From NCBI RefSeq assembly GCF_031119335.1, contig NZ_JAVHXT010000008.1:1-64000 (forward strand): a DNA stretch of 64,000 nucleotides. Reading direction: 5' to 3'. Position 1 is the first letter of the stretch. Each line of letters starts with the position of its first letter. Both the position numbers and the translations under genes were made by a program. The notes under the pieces were generated by a model, which was not told the DNA's origin, searched no databases, and saw only the letters and a program-made list of their open reading frames with translations. Source of the stretch: Pedobacter sp. (lineage in GTDB: Bacteria; Bacteroidota; Bacteroidia; Sphingobacteriales; Sphingobacteriaceae). Of the stretch, positions 54,365 to 63,266 are shown piece after piece.

Positions 54365-54372
54365 TACATTTG
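54365..54372 (+). promoter_or_regulatory. Candidate -7 box for the second susC
   Basis: TACATTTG fits TAnnTTTG, 97 bases before ATG 54470. No TTG was found at 19-base spacing, as is common for activator-dependent promoters. Confidence 0.4.
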
Positions 54373-54469
54373 TTTAAGTGATGTAGTAATGTGCAAGTAA
54401 ATTCAGTTGTTCTTTTCAAACAAAAGTTCAACATTCGTGTATTCAATAATCAAATATTAAAACAACGGT

Positions 54470-57400
54470 ATGAAAAAAATCTTTACAGAACTCTCTGTTA
54501 TTGCCTGTTTTTTATTGCTTTTACTATCAGACGTTGCCTATGCCCAAAACGTTACAGTTAAGGGTGTGGTAAATGATGATCAGAACTTGCCAATTCCTGG
54601 GGTGAGTGTAGTAGTTAAAGGCACAAATAATGGAGTACAAACAGATGCAAATGGCGCATATACTATTAGCGCCCCTTCAAATAGCACCTTAACGTTTTCA
54701 TTTATTGGTTTCAATAATCAAGAAGTTGCTATCAATAATAGGACATTAATAAACATCACTCTTCAGACAGCAACTAATGATTTGCAGCAAGTTGTTGTAG
54801 TGGGTTATGGTACACAACAAAAAAAGGATTTAACTGGTTCAATTGCTAGTGTAAAAGGCGAAGAGATTGAAAAAATGACAGTTACCAATCCGATGAATGC
54901 TTTACAGGGAAAAGTACCAGGCTTAACAATATCAACTTCCGGAGCACCAGGCTCTGGTGGTACGGTAAGAATTAGAGGTATAGCCAGTACAAACAATGCA
55001 AATCCACTTTACGTTGTAGATGGAGTTTTCCAAGATAACATTGACTATTTAAATCCAGCTGATATTGAAACAATTGACGTGTTAAAGGATGCCTCTTCTA
55101 CTGCCATTTATGGTTTACGTGGTGCAAACGGAGTAATTGCTATTACTACTAAACGTGCTGCAAAAGGCAAGAGTACTATCAATTTCACCAGTACAGTTGG
55201 CTTTCAAAAGGTAGAAAAACTTATAGATGTTACGGATGCCGAGGGTTTTAAAAAGTTATTCTCTGCTACGTTGGCAGCCACAGGAGCAACACCTTTCGAT
55301 TACACAAATTATACTGGTAATACCAATTGGCAAAAAGAGATATTAAGAGATGCTTTTATTAACACAAACTCTTTAAGCATTTCTAATACTGGAGAAAAAA
55401 GTACCACATTGTTAAATGTTGGATACAATGATCAAGATGGACTAATTAAGTATGGTAATTTCAAAAAATTTATAGCTCGTTTAAGCCAAGAGACGAAACT
55501 AAACGACGCCATCAAGATTGGAGGAGACATCACTGGCTATCATTATAGAAACAATCCTAGCAGTGTAGGCTTAAATGCTGGAGTTTGGTCTGCACCTATA
55601 GTTGATGTTAGAAGCGCTAATGGTTTATATAATGCAATGCCATCCTTTCAACAAACTTCAGTAGGCAACCCGGCATACACCATAGACAGAACTAGAAATA
55701 CTTCAATTAACAGAGGTTATAGAGCTACAGGTAGCTTATTTGGAGAAGTTAAATTTTTGAAAGATTTTACTTGGAGATCTACGGTTTATGCAGATTTACG
55801 CTTCAATAGTATTAGAGCATATACGCCGTTACCTTACCCAATTGTATATCTAGGAGAAGGTAGCAATGCTACCCGAACTTTCGTTGATCAGACAGCTAGA
55901 ACTACCGTAAGACAAGAAGCATTTGAAAGAAGGATGTTCCAACAAGACCATACGGTAACTTTCAACAAAACCATAAAGGAAGACCATAAAATTAATGCTG
56001 TAGCTGGTTTTACTACAATTAATCAGTCTAACACTAACTTAATTGGCTCTAGAACCGACTCTACCCTAGCTGTTCCAAATAATCCAGATTTATGGTACCT
56101 AAATGTAATTAGTCAAGATAACATTACCACAAACTCTGGAACAGGGGATTTAGAATCTAATGTTGGTTTTTTTGGACGTGTAAGTTATTCATACAAAAGC
56201 AAATATTTACTAAATGCTACAGTAAGAAGAGATGGAAGTTCTAAGTTTGCGCCTCAAAATAGATGGGGAACCTTCGGCAGTGTTGGTTTAGGTTGGATTA
56301 TTAGCGAAGAAAACTTCTTCAAAGACGTTAAAGGCATCGACTTTTTAAAATTAAGAACTGCCTGGGGAAGACTTGGTAACTCTAATGCAATACCGAACAA
56401 TGTATATCAACAAACATTAAATACAAGCTCTTCTGCTGTGTTTGGCGAATTTACCTATCCATCAATTGCCTACGCATTTAGACCAGACCCTAACTTACAT
56501 TGGGAAGTTATACAGGGGTTTGACGTTGGTGTAGATGTTAGGGCTTTGAACAATAGATTAAGTGCAGAAGTAAACTACTATGATAAACAAACCACTGATC
56601 TTTTCACTAGGGTTTTCTTACCAGATGATCCAAGTAGACCTTATTATACTAACTTAGGCAAAGTAACTAATAAAGGTACTGAGGTAGCTCTAGGCTGGAA
56701 CGACAAAATTGGAAGCGAGCTAACCTATAATATTGCTGGAAACTTTTCATACGTTAAAAACAACGTAGTTTCTATTGGTAACGCATCAAACTTCCAGTTA
56801 GTAGGGAACGGCGGCGCCAACTTAACTGAAACAGGTAGATCTATCGGCTACTTTTACGGATTTAGACAGGTGGGAGTATACCAAAGTACTGCTGATTTAG
56901 ACAGAATGCCTCGAATGTTAACTTCACTACCTGGAGATATTGCTTACGAAGATATCAACGGAGACGGTGTGATTACTACCGCAGATAGAACATACCTTGG
57001 CACCCCCTTCCCTCCATACAGTTACGGCCTAAGTATCTCTTTAGGATATAAGGGTTTCGACTTTAGTGTAGACGGACAAGGAGTTGCTGGAAACAAAATA
57101 TACACACAGTGGAAAACTGCCAACTTTGCTCAACTGAATTATCCTTCGAATAGATTAAATGCGTGGACGGGGCCAGGGTCAAGCAATGTCGAGCCTATCA
57201 TCGTTCCAAGAGCTAACAATTTGCTTTTTAGCTCATATTTCTTAGAGGATGGAAGCTATTTCAGACTTAGAAATATACAAGTTGGTTACACTTTCCCTAA
57301 AAGCTTGTTAGCGAAAGCTGGCGTTCAAAAATTGAGAGTATATGCTAGCGGGCAGAATATAAAAACGTGGAGTAAAGTTAGTGGTTACAGTCCTGAAGCA

Positions 57401-57490
57401 CAATTAAGTGATATTCTAGCGAGTGGTGCAGACAATGGCGTTTACCCAGTTCCATCTATATATTCTTTTGGTTTAAATCTTACATTCTAG
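54470..57490 (+). CDS. SusC/RagA TonB-linked outer-membrane transporter
   Basis: A 1006-residue protein with signal 1-25 (ending AYAQ). A carboxypeptidase-like domain (about 28-105, GVVNDDQNLPIPGVSVVVKG) comes first; there is no STN domain, in line with control by the upstream regulator rather than FecR/sigma. The TonB box and plug (about 105-225) contain VVVVGYGTQQKKDLTGSIAS and the VLKDASSTAIYGLRGANGVI segment, and the barrel ends in LNLTF. It should pump the oligosaccharide bound by the SusD encoded 19 bases downstream. Confidence 0.95.
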   Translation: MKKIFTELSVIACFLLLLLSDVAYAQNVTVKGVVNDDQNLPIPGVSVVVKGTNNGVQTDANGAYTISAPSNSTLTFSFIGFNNQEVAINNRTLINITLQTATNDLQQVVVVGYGTQQKKDLTGSIASVKGEEIEKMTVTNPMNALQGKVPGLTISTSGAPGSGGTVRIRGIASTNNANPLYVVDGVFQDNIDYLNPADIETIDVLKDASSTAIYGLRGANGVIAITTKRAAKGKSTINFTSTVGFQKVEKLIDVTDAEGFKKLFSATLAATGATPFDYTNYTGNTNWQKEILRDAFINTNSLSISNTGEKSTTLLNVGYNDQDGLIKYGNFKKFIARLSQETKLNDAIKIGGDITGYHYRNNPSSVGLNAGVWSAPIVDVRSANGLYNAMPSFQQTSVGNPAYTIDRTRNTSINRGYRATGSLFGEVKFLKDFTWRSTVYADLRFNSIRAYTPLPYPIVYLGEGSNATRTFVDQTARTTVRQEAFERRMFQQDHTVTFNKTIKEDHKINAVAGFTTINQSNTNLIGSRTDSTLAVPNNPDLWYLNVISQDNITTNSGTGDLESNVGFFGRVSYSYKSKYLLNATVRRDGSSKFAPQNRWGTFGSVGLGWIISEENFFKDVKGIDFLKLRTAWGRLGNSNAIPNNVYQQTLNTSSSAVFGEFTYPSIAYAFRPDPNLHWEVIQGFDVGVDVRALNNRLSAEVNYYDKQTTDLFTRVFLPDDPSRPYYTNLGKVTNKGTEVALGWNDKIGSELTYNIAGNFSYVKNNVVSIGNASNFQLVGNGGANLTETGRSIGYFYGFRQVGVYQSTADLDRMPRMLTSLPGDIAYEDINGDGVITTADRTYLGTPFPPYSYGLSISLGYKGFDFSVDGQGVAGNKIYTQWKTANFAQLNYPSNRLNAWTGPGSSNVEPIIVPRANNLLFSSYFLEDGSYFRLRNIQVGYTFPKSLLAKAGVQKLRVYASGQNIKTWSKVSGYSPEAQLSDILASGADNGVYPVPSIYSFGLNLTF

Positions 57491-57509
57491 TATCAAATAT
57501 TCTGGAAAA

Positions 57510-59057
57510 ATGAAAACTAATTATAAAATTGAAACAAAGATTGCCTATCTATTTTTAGCATTGGCAATATTGTCTACTCTTGGGTGCAAAAAGTTTCTAG
57601 ACACCACTAAACAAGGGCAGTATAATACGGACAATTATCCATACCCAGGTAATTCTGGTCCTTATGACGAGTATTTATTTGGAGCTTATAATGATTTAAG
57701 GTCTTATAATTTGCATGCTCGTGGATTTCTATTTGCAACTAGCGTACGTAGTGATGACGCAGATAAAGGTAGCAGCGCCACCGATGGTGGTGTAGATGCT
57801 AGTACAATGGATCTTTTCCCAGTAGCGCCAAATAACGGTGCCGCAAATGAGTTATGGAAGGGACATTTTTCTTTAATCACAAAATGTAACATTGCATTAG
57901 AGCAAATTGCAAACAATACTGCCATAGTAGCAACCCAAGAGCAGAAAACACTTGCTGAAGCAGAAGCAAAATTCTTACGTGGATACGCATACTTCAACTT
58001 AGTGAGATTCTTTGGGCGTGTACCGCTAATCGACAAGGTGCTACCCGCAAGCCAGCCATTCACTGCACAAGTTGGTCCAACGCAATTATATCCATTTATC
58101 GAATCTGATTTACAATTTGCCGCTGCAAACTTACCCATCTCTTGGGATAAGAAATTTGTTGGACGTCTTACTAAAGGAGCTGCTAATGGGATGCTTGCTA
58201 AAGTGTACCTTACACAGCAAAAGTGGGGAGCAGCAATGTCTACAGCAAACTTAGTAATGACTTCTGGACAATATGATCTAAGTACTAGTTACGCCAATAT
58301 TTTCGGTGAAGCTGGAGAAAACAGCAAGGAGTCTGTTTTTGAGGTACAAGCTACAGCTTCTGCTGCTATACCAACCGATAATGGTGTTGAAATTATTAGG
58401 TGGCAAGGAGTTAGAGCTGGTGGCGATTGGAATTTAGGATACGGTTTTAATGTACCAAACTCTTATCTCGAAGCTGCTTATGAAGCAAACGACCCAAGAA
58501 AAGCTCGCACATTACTTTATAGAAGTTCGGCCTCTACAACCTATAAAACGGTTTACGGAGAAAACACAGGCACCGACTGGACAAACCCTATTTATAACCA
58601 CAAGGTATATAGCAGTCCAGCGTACAGAGCAAAATATAACCATAGAGGTGGCTGGTGGATGAACATCCGCTTGCTTAGATATGCAGACGTGGTTTTGATG
58701 TATGCTGAAGCAGCTAATGAACTTGGTGGCACAGCTAATACCACTGCTGCTGTAAATGCGCTGAACAGTGTAAGAGCAAGGGCGAGAATAGGTGCTGTTG
58801 CTGGAACTTTACCTGATGTTACTACAACAGATCAAAACTTATTAAGGGACGCAATTAGACACGAACGCCGCATAGAGTTGGCAATGGAATATGATCGTTT
58901 CTTTGATTTAGTTAGATGGGGTGTGTCTGGCACTGTATTACCAGCGGCTGGAAGGCCTAATTTTGTGGCCGGGCGTGACAACGTGTTACCTATACCGTTA
59001 GAACAAATTGACTTGAGTAAGGAACCATTTAAACTCACCCAAAACCCTGTTTATTAA
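57510..59057 (+). CDS. RagB/SusD-family surface lipoprotein
   Basis: A 515-residue lipoprotein (lipobox around LSTLGC near residues 22-27). SusD signatures are AEAKFLRGYAYFNLVRFFGR (about 151-170), a RLLRYADVVLMYAEAANELG block and the RHERRIELAMEYDRFFDLVRW C-terminal block. It caps the SusC and binds the glycan at the cell surface. It is 19 bases after susC and 19 before the LamG gene. Confidence 0.94.
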   Translation: MKTNYKIETKIAYLFLALAILSTLGCKKFLDTTKQGQYNTDNYPYPGNSGPYDEYLFGAYNDLRSYNLHARGFLFATSVRSDDADKGSSATDGGVDASTMDLFPVAPNNGAANELWKGHFSLITKCNIALEQIANNTAIVATQEQKTLAEAEAKFLRGYAYFNLVRFFGRVPLIDKVLPASQPFTAQVGPTQLYPFIESDLQFAAANLPISWDKKFVGRLTKGAANGMLAKVYLTQQKWGAAMSTANLVMTSGQYDLSTSYANIFGEAGENSKESVFEVQATASAAIPTDNGVEIIRWQGVRAGGDWNLGYGFNVPNSYLEAAYEANDPRKARTLLYRSSASTTYKTVYGENTGTDWTNPIYNHKVYSSPAYRAKYNHRGGWWMNIRLLRYADVVLMYAEAANELGGTANTTAAVNALNSVRARARIGAVAGTLPDVTTTDQNLLRDAIRHERRIELAMEYDRFFDLVRWGVSGTVLPAAGRPNFVAGRDNVLPIPLEQIDLSKEPFKLTQNPVY

Positions 59058-59076
59058 TAGTTAAATTGATAATATT

Positions 59077-60003
59077 ATGAAACTTATAACAATATATCAT
59101 TTAAAACGAGTTTTCGCTTTGGCGCTTTTAACTGTTGCAGTTGCAGCGTGTAAAAAAGGCGATAATCCAAATAACCTGCCAGATGTGAATGCTAAAGATT
59201 ACGAAGGCACAGTTGATGGATACAAAAGCTCGGATGAAGTAGCTTCAAAAAACCTTGTAGCTTACTGGAGTTTTGATGGAGATTTAAATGAAAAAATCAG
59301 TGGAACTGCCCCTACAACCGTTGCAGGAAATACATTTGTTGATGCAGGTCTAAAAGGTAAAGCACTTAGCCTAAATTCTGGCTTTTTATACTTTGCCAAA
59401 CAGTTCGATGCATTTAAAACTGCTAATTTCAAAAGCTTCACCATTAGTACATGGGTGCAGATTTTAAATAATGGCTCTAAAAGAACAATGGTTTTCCAAT
59501 TGGCAAGACCGGGCGTTTTCAATGGAAATATCAATTTCATTTTAAATACCAACTCTTTTCCAGCTACCAACACAAACGAGCTAAAAATCAATCCAACGTT
59601 TACTGGTGTAAATGGCGGTATGCAAGATAACATAAACACACTTCGCGACAGCCCAGGAATGCCTAATTACGTGCCATACCTTACACCTCAAATTGGGGCT
59701 ACAAAATGGACACATTTATTGTTAACTTACGAAACAACTACTGGCTTCTTCAACATTTGGGCAGATGGTGTAAAAGTAGGTGCATTTTCAAGCAGAGGGG
59801 TTGGAAATTCAACTTTTAACTCGTTCGAACCAAGTGAGGTAATTTTTGGTGGAAATTACAACATAGTACCAGGAAAAGCAGTAAACGCTGATGCAAACTT
59901 TGCTGCTATGACTGGAAGAATAGACGAGTTCAAAATATGGAACATAGCATTAACAGATGCACATATCAAAGCCATATTTAACTTAGGCAAAGCAGGTAAA
60001 TAG
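59077..60003 (+). CDS. LamG-domain lipoprotein
   Basis: A 308-residue lipoprotein (lipobox VAAC, Cys25). A short linker is followed by one laminin-G/concanavalin-like beta-sandwich (about 60-305), with NLVAYWSFDGDLNEKISGTA at its start and GRIDEFKIWNIALTDAHIKA at its end, the usual LamG_3 features. In this setting it is probably a surface glycan-binding protein. It ends the susCD run; a good terminator follows 15 bases later. Confidence 0.9.
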   Translation: MKLITIYHLKRVFALALLTVAVAACKKGDNPNNLPDVNAKDYEGTVDGYKSSDEVASKNLVAYWSFDGDLNEKISGTAPTTVAGNTFVDAGLKGKALSLNSGFLYFAKQFDAFKTANFKSFTISTWVQILNNGSKRTMVFQLARPGVFNGNINFILNTNSFPATNTNELKINPTFTGVNGGMQDNINTLRDSPGMPNYVPYLTPQIGATKWTHLLLTYETTTGFFNIWADGVKVGAFSSRGVGNSTFNSFEPSEVIFGGNYNIVPGKAVNADANFAAMTGRIDEFKIWNIALTDAHIKAIFNLGKAGK

Positions 60004-60017
60004 CATTAAATAGTTTT

Positions 60018-60051
60018 AAGGCACGACTCTTTATTTCGGTCGTGCCTTTTT
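60018..60051 (+). terminator. Rho-independent terminator
   Basis: AAGGCACGAC (60018-60027) pairs perfectly with GTCGTGCCTT (60039-60048) around an 11-base loop, followed by T. It separates the susCD-LamG genes from the glycosidase genes, so the latter may be reached by read-through or by a weak promoter not recognised here. Confidence 0.8.
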
Positions 60052-60072
60052 ATACTCAATAATCGGTTGGCG

Positions 60073-61743
60073 ATGAATTTTATAAGTAGATTTCCTTTTA
60101 TAATTTCTTCTATGGTTTTTATAATCAGTATTACAATTATTGCCTGTAAAAAAAACAATACCGAAAGTACCATAAATGCAGATACCTCTTTATCATTCAC
60201 CATAAACGGAGCAAACAACGGGACTTTAAAATACACCAATATAATAGGTAAACCTATAATTAAATTTAGCTTTACAGAAGCGATTAATACCGCTACAGTA
60301 GCAAACGGCATTACACTAAAAGATGCCAACGGAAACATCGTTACATTAACTATCTCTTACGAAAACGACAATAAAATCGTAAACGTAATTCCACAAAACA
60401 ATTTAGCTTCTTTTAGTACACACACCCTATCGGTTAACGAGCAGCTAAAGTCTTCTAAAGGAGGCAGATTAATCAATCCAGTAGACATTACATTAATATC
60501 TGGGTTAGATGACACCGACAAATTTCCTCGCATAAGCGATGAAGAACTACTCACACTAGTTCAAAAACAAACATTTAAATATTTCTGGGATTTCGGTCAT
60601 CCTGCAAGTGGCATGGCTAGAGAAAGAAATACTTCTGGCAACACAGTTACCTCTGGCGGTTCGGGATTTGGCATAATGGCATTGGTAATAGGCAGTCATC
60701 GTAATTTTATCAGCAGGGCTGATGCATTAGAAAGAGTGCAAAAAATCGTCAACTTCCTAAAAACTGCCGACCGCTTTCACGGCGCTTATTCCCATTGGAT
60801 AGACGGCAACACTGGAAAGGCAATCGCATTTAGCGCAAAAGACAATGGCGGCGATTTAGTAGAAACTTCTCTGCTAATGGCTGGCTTGCTTACTGCCCGT
60901 CAGTATTTTGATGGTGCTAGTACAGTAGAAACCAACTTAAGAAACGACATCACTACACTATATAACCAAGTAGAATGGAGCTGGTACCAAAACGGAACAA
61001 ACTCATTAACTTGGCATTGGAGCCCAACATTTAATTGGGATATCAATTTAAAAATACAGGGCTGGAATGAATGTTTAATAACTTACATTTTAGCGGCATC
61101 CTCTCCTACCCATACTATTTCAAAAGCAGTGTACGATGAAGGTTGGGCAAGAAATGGAGCGATGAAAAACGGAAATACCTACTATGGTGTTCAATTACCA
61201 TTAGGAAGCCCCAGCGGTGGACCATTATTCCTATCGCACTACTCGTTTCTAGGTATCAACCCTAATGGATTAATGGATGCCTATGCCAATTACGAAACTC
61301 AAAATAAAGCACACGCCATGATTAACTATAATTATTGCGTAGCTAATCCTGCGAAACATAACGGTTACAGCGCAGACTGTTGGGGCTTAACAGCAAGCGA
61401 TATACCGGGGGGATATACGGCTAGTTCGCCAACCAACGACAGGGGTGTAATTGCACCAACTGCGGCTTTAGCTTCATTTCCATACACACCAACACAATCT
61501 ATGGCAGCACTTAAATTCTTCTATTATAAGTTAGGAGACAAAATTTGGAAAGAATATGGTTTCGTAGATGCCTTCAATCTAAATGACCCTTGGTTTGCTA
61601 CTTCGCACTTAGCGATAGACCAAGGTCCAATCATTATCATGATAGAAAACCATAGAAGCAAATTACTTTGGAACTTATTGATGAGTGCTCCAGAAATTAA
61701 ATCAGGGATGGGGAAGTTAGGTTTCTCTAGTCCAAACCTTTAA
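60073..61743 (+). CDS. GH144-like glycoside hydrolase lipoprotein with Ig-like domain
   Basis: A 556-residue lipoprotein (lipobox IIAC, Cys25). An SbsA/Big_5-type Ig-like domain (about 30-140) is followed by a catalytic domain (about 150-556) of the family annotated as putative glucoamylase, now largely GH144. Motifs include TFKYFWDFGHPASGMARERN, DRFHGAYSHWIDG, GGDLVETSLLMAGLLTARQY, WHWSP and IAPTAALASFPYTP. Characterised GH144 members cut beta-1,2-glucan or sophoro-oligosaccharides. ATG 60073 is preferred over TTG 60067. It is homologous to the next gene, which lacks the Ig domain. Confidence 0.88.
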   Translation: MNFISRFPFIISSMVFIISITIIACKKNNTESTINADTSLSFTINGANNGTLKYTNIIGKPIIKFSFTEAINTATVANGITLKDANGNIVTLTISYENDNKIVNVIPQNNLASFSTHTLSVNEQLKSSKGGRLINPVDITLISGLDDTDKFPRISDEELLTLVQKQTFKYFWDFGHPASGMARERNTSGNTVTSGGSGFGIMALVIGSHRNFISRADALERVQKIVNFLKTADRFHGAYSHWIDGNTGKAIAFSAKDNGGDLVETSLLMAGLLTARQYFDGASTVETNLRNDITTLYNQVEWSWYQNGTNSLTWHWSPTFNWDINLKIQGWNECLITYILAASSPTHTISKAVYDEGWARNGAMKNGNTYYGVQLPLGSPSGGPLFLSHYSFLGINPNGLMDAYANYETQNKAHAMINYNYCVANPAKHNGYSADCWGLTASDIPGGYTASSPTNDRGVIAPTAALASFPYTPTQSMAALKFFYYKLGDKIWKEYGFVDAFNLNDPWFATSHLAIDQGPIIIMIENHRSKLLWNLLMSAPEIKSGMGKLGFSSPNL

Positions 61744-61754
61744 ACATATAAAAC

Positions 61755-61928
61755 ACACAAATGAACCCAAAAGGATTACAATCAAACCGAAAACCCTATT
61801 AATCCTGAGGCTCCATTTGACAAAGAAAACATAAACACAACACACAAATGAACCCGAAAGGATTGCAATCAAAACAAAAAAACGCTATTAATCCTGAGGC
61901 TCCATTTGACAACTGAAAACATAAATAC
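61755..61928 (+). repeat. 87-base tandem duplication with mini-ORFs
   Basis: Two direct copies (61755-61841, 61842-61928). Each starts CACACAAATGAACCC and contains CTATTAATCCTGAGGCTCCA and then TTTGAC. ATGs lie at 61761 and 61848; the next gene's ATG at 61935 follows the same CACACAAATGAA context, so three starts are spaced exactly 87 bases apart in one frame. The first copy codes for MNPKGLQSNRKPY (stop 61800-61802). The second codes for 22 residues, MNPKGLQSKQKNAINPEAPF plus DN (stop 61914-61916). Confidence 0.85.
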
Positions 61929-61934
61929 ACACAA

Positions 61935-63260
61935 ATGAAACTTAAATTGTTAATCCCTTTTCTCGCCCTTTTAGGAAGCTGCTCGGTCAGTAAAACCACC
62001 AATAAAACACAAAAACTATCTGATGATGAACTTTTAACCGAAGTTCAACGTCAAACTTACAAGTACTTTTACGAAGGTGCAGAACCAACTTCTGGCTTAG
62101 CTAGAGAGCGCTATCATAGCGACAACATTTACGGAAAACACGATAAAGATATCATCGCCACTGGCGCAAGTGGTTTCGGTATTATGGGAACCATTGTGGC
62201 TATTGAGCGTAAGTTCATCACTAGAGAACAAGGTTATGCACATCTTAAAAAAGGGTTAGATTTTTTGGAAAAGGCCGATAGATTTCATGGCGCTTGGGCA
62301 CATTGGATGCATCCCTCTGGTAAAGCAAAAGAATTTGGCAAAGATGACGATGCAGGCGATATAGTAGAAACTTCTTTCTTGGCACAAGCATTAGTAACAT
62401 TACGTCAATACTATCAAAATGGCAATGCCGATGAAAAAACATTAGCAAAAAAGGCCGATGAACTTTGGAAAGGCATTGAGTGGGATTTCTACAGACAGAA
62501 TAACAAAAACGTTTTGTATTGGCACTGGTCGCCAAAATCTGCTTGGAAAATGAACTTCGCCATTACTGGTTACAACGAATGTTTAATCACTTATGTGATG
62601 GCAGCCTGCTCACCTACTCACGGTGTTCCAGCAGAAGTTTACCACCAAGGTTGGGCAAAAAATGGAGCTATGAACACCGACATTTCAATGTACGGGCATC
62701 CAATTAAATTGAAACACAACGTAGTTGGCGAAAGTGTTGGTCCACTTTTTTGGGCGCACTATTCGTATTTAGGTTTAAACCCTAAAGGCTTAAAAGATAA
62801 ATACGCCGATTATTGGCAAGAGAACAGAAATCACACCCTAATTAACTACGATTACGCTATTGCCAATCCAAAAGGCTTTAAAGGTTATGGCAAAAATTCT
62901 TGGGGAATGACGGCAAGTTATTCGGTAAAAGGCTATGCAGCTCATATGCCTAACGAAGATTTTGGGGTCATCAGTCCAACCGCAGCATTATCTTCATATC
63001 CTTACACGCCAAAAGAAAGTATGCAAATGATCAGACATCTTTATGAAAACATGAAGGACAAAGTTTGGGGCGAATTTGGTTTTTACGATGCTTACAGCGA
63101 AACTGCCAATTGGTATCCGAAAAGATATTTAGGTATAGATCAAGGTCCAATTGTAGTGATGATAGAAAACGGTCGTACTGGATTACTTTGGAAACTGTTT
63201 ATGAGCGCTCCAGAAATACAACAAGGATTAACAAAACTAGGTTTTACCTACTCAAAATAG
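61935..63260 (+). CDS. GH144-like glycoside hydrolase lipoprotein
   Basis: A 441-residue lipoprotein (lipobox LGSC, Cys16). The whole mature chain is the catalytic domain of the same family as the previous gene, with TYKYFYEGAEPTSGLARERY, DRFHGAWAHWMHP, GDIVETSFLAQALVTLRQYY, WHWSPKSAW and ISPTAALSSYPYTPKESM. One of the two enzymes may be an endo-acting glucanase and the other an exo-acting one, as known for other members; the sequence does not say which. It lies 6 bases before the GH3 gene, so the two are co-transcribed. Its start follows the tandem 87-base duplication. Confidence 0.88.
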   Translation: MKLKLLIPFLALLGSCSVSKTTNKTQKLSDDELLTEVQRQTYKYFYEGAEPTSGLARERYHSDNIYGKHDKDIIATGASGFGIMGTIVAIERKFITREQGYAHLKKGLDFLEKADRFHGAWAHWMHPSGKAKEFGKDDDAGDIVETSFLAQALVTLRQYYQNGNADEKTLAKKADELWKGIEWDFYRQNNKNVLYWHWSPKSAWKMNFAITGYNECLITYVMAACSPTHGVPAEVYHQGWAKNGAMNTDISMYGHPIKLKHNVVGESVGPLFWAHYSYLGLNPKGLKDKYADYWQENRNHTLINYDYAIANPKGFKGYGKNSWGMTASYSVKGYAAHMPNEDFGVISPTAALSSYPYTPKESMQMIRHLYENMKDKVWGEFGFYDAYSETANWYPKRYLGIDQGPIVVMIENGRTGLLWKLFMSAPEIQQGLTKLGFTYSK

Positions 63261-63266
63261 ATATAC

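Noticed and set aside
61761..61916. Annotating the two mini-ORFs as protein genes
   Set aside because: They are very short and one copy is out of frame after codon 8; recorded as a repeat and a finding instead.
60073..63260. Naming the two enzymes glucoamylases
   Set aside because: That is the old Pfam label. The motif set and linked GH3 gene fit GH144 beta-1,2-glucan enzymes better, so a neutral GH144-like call is used.
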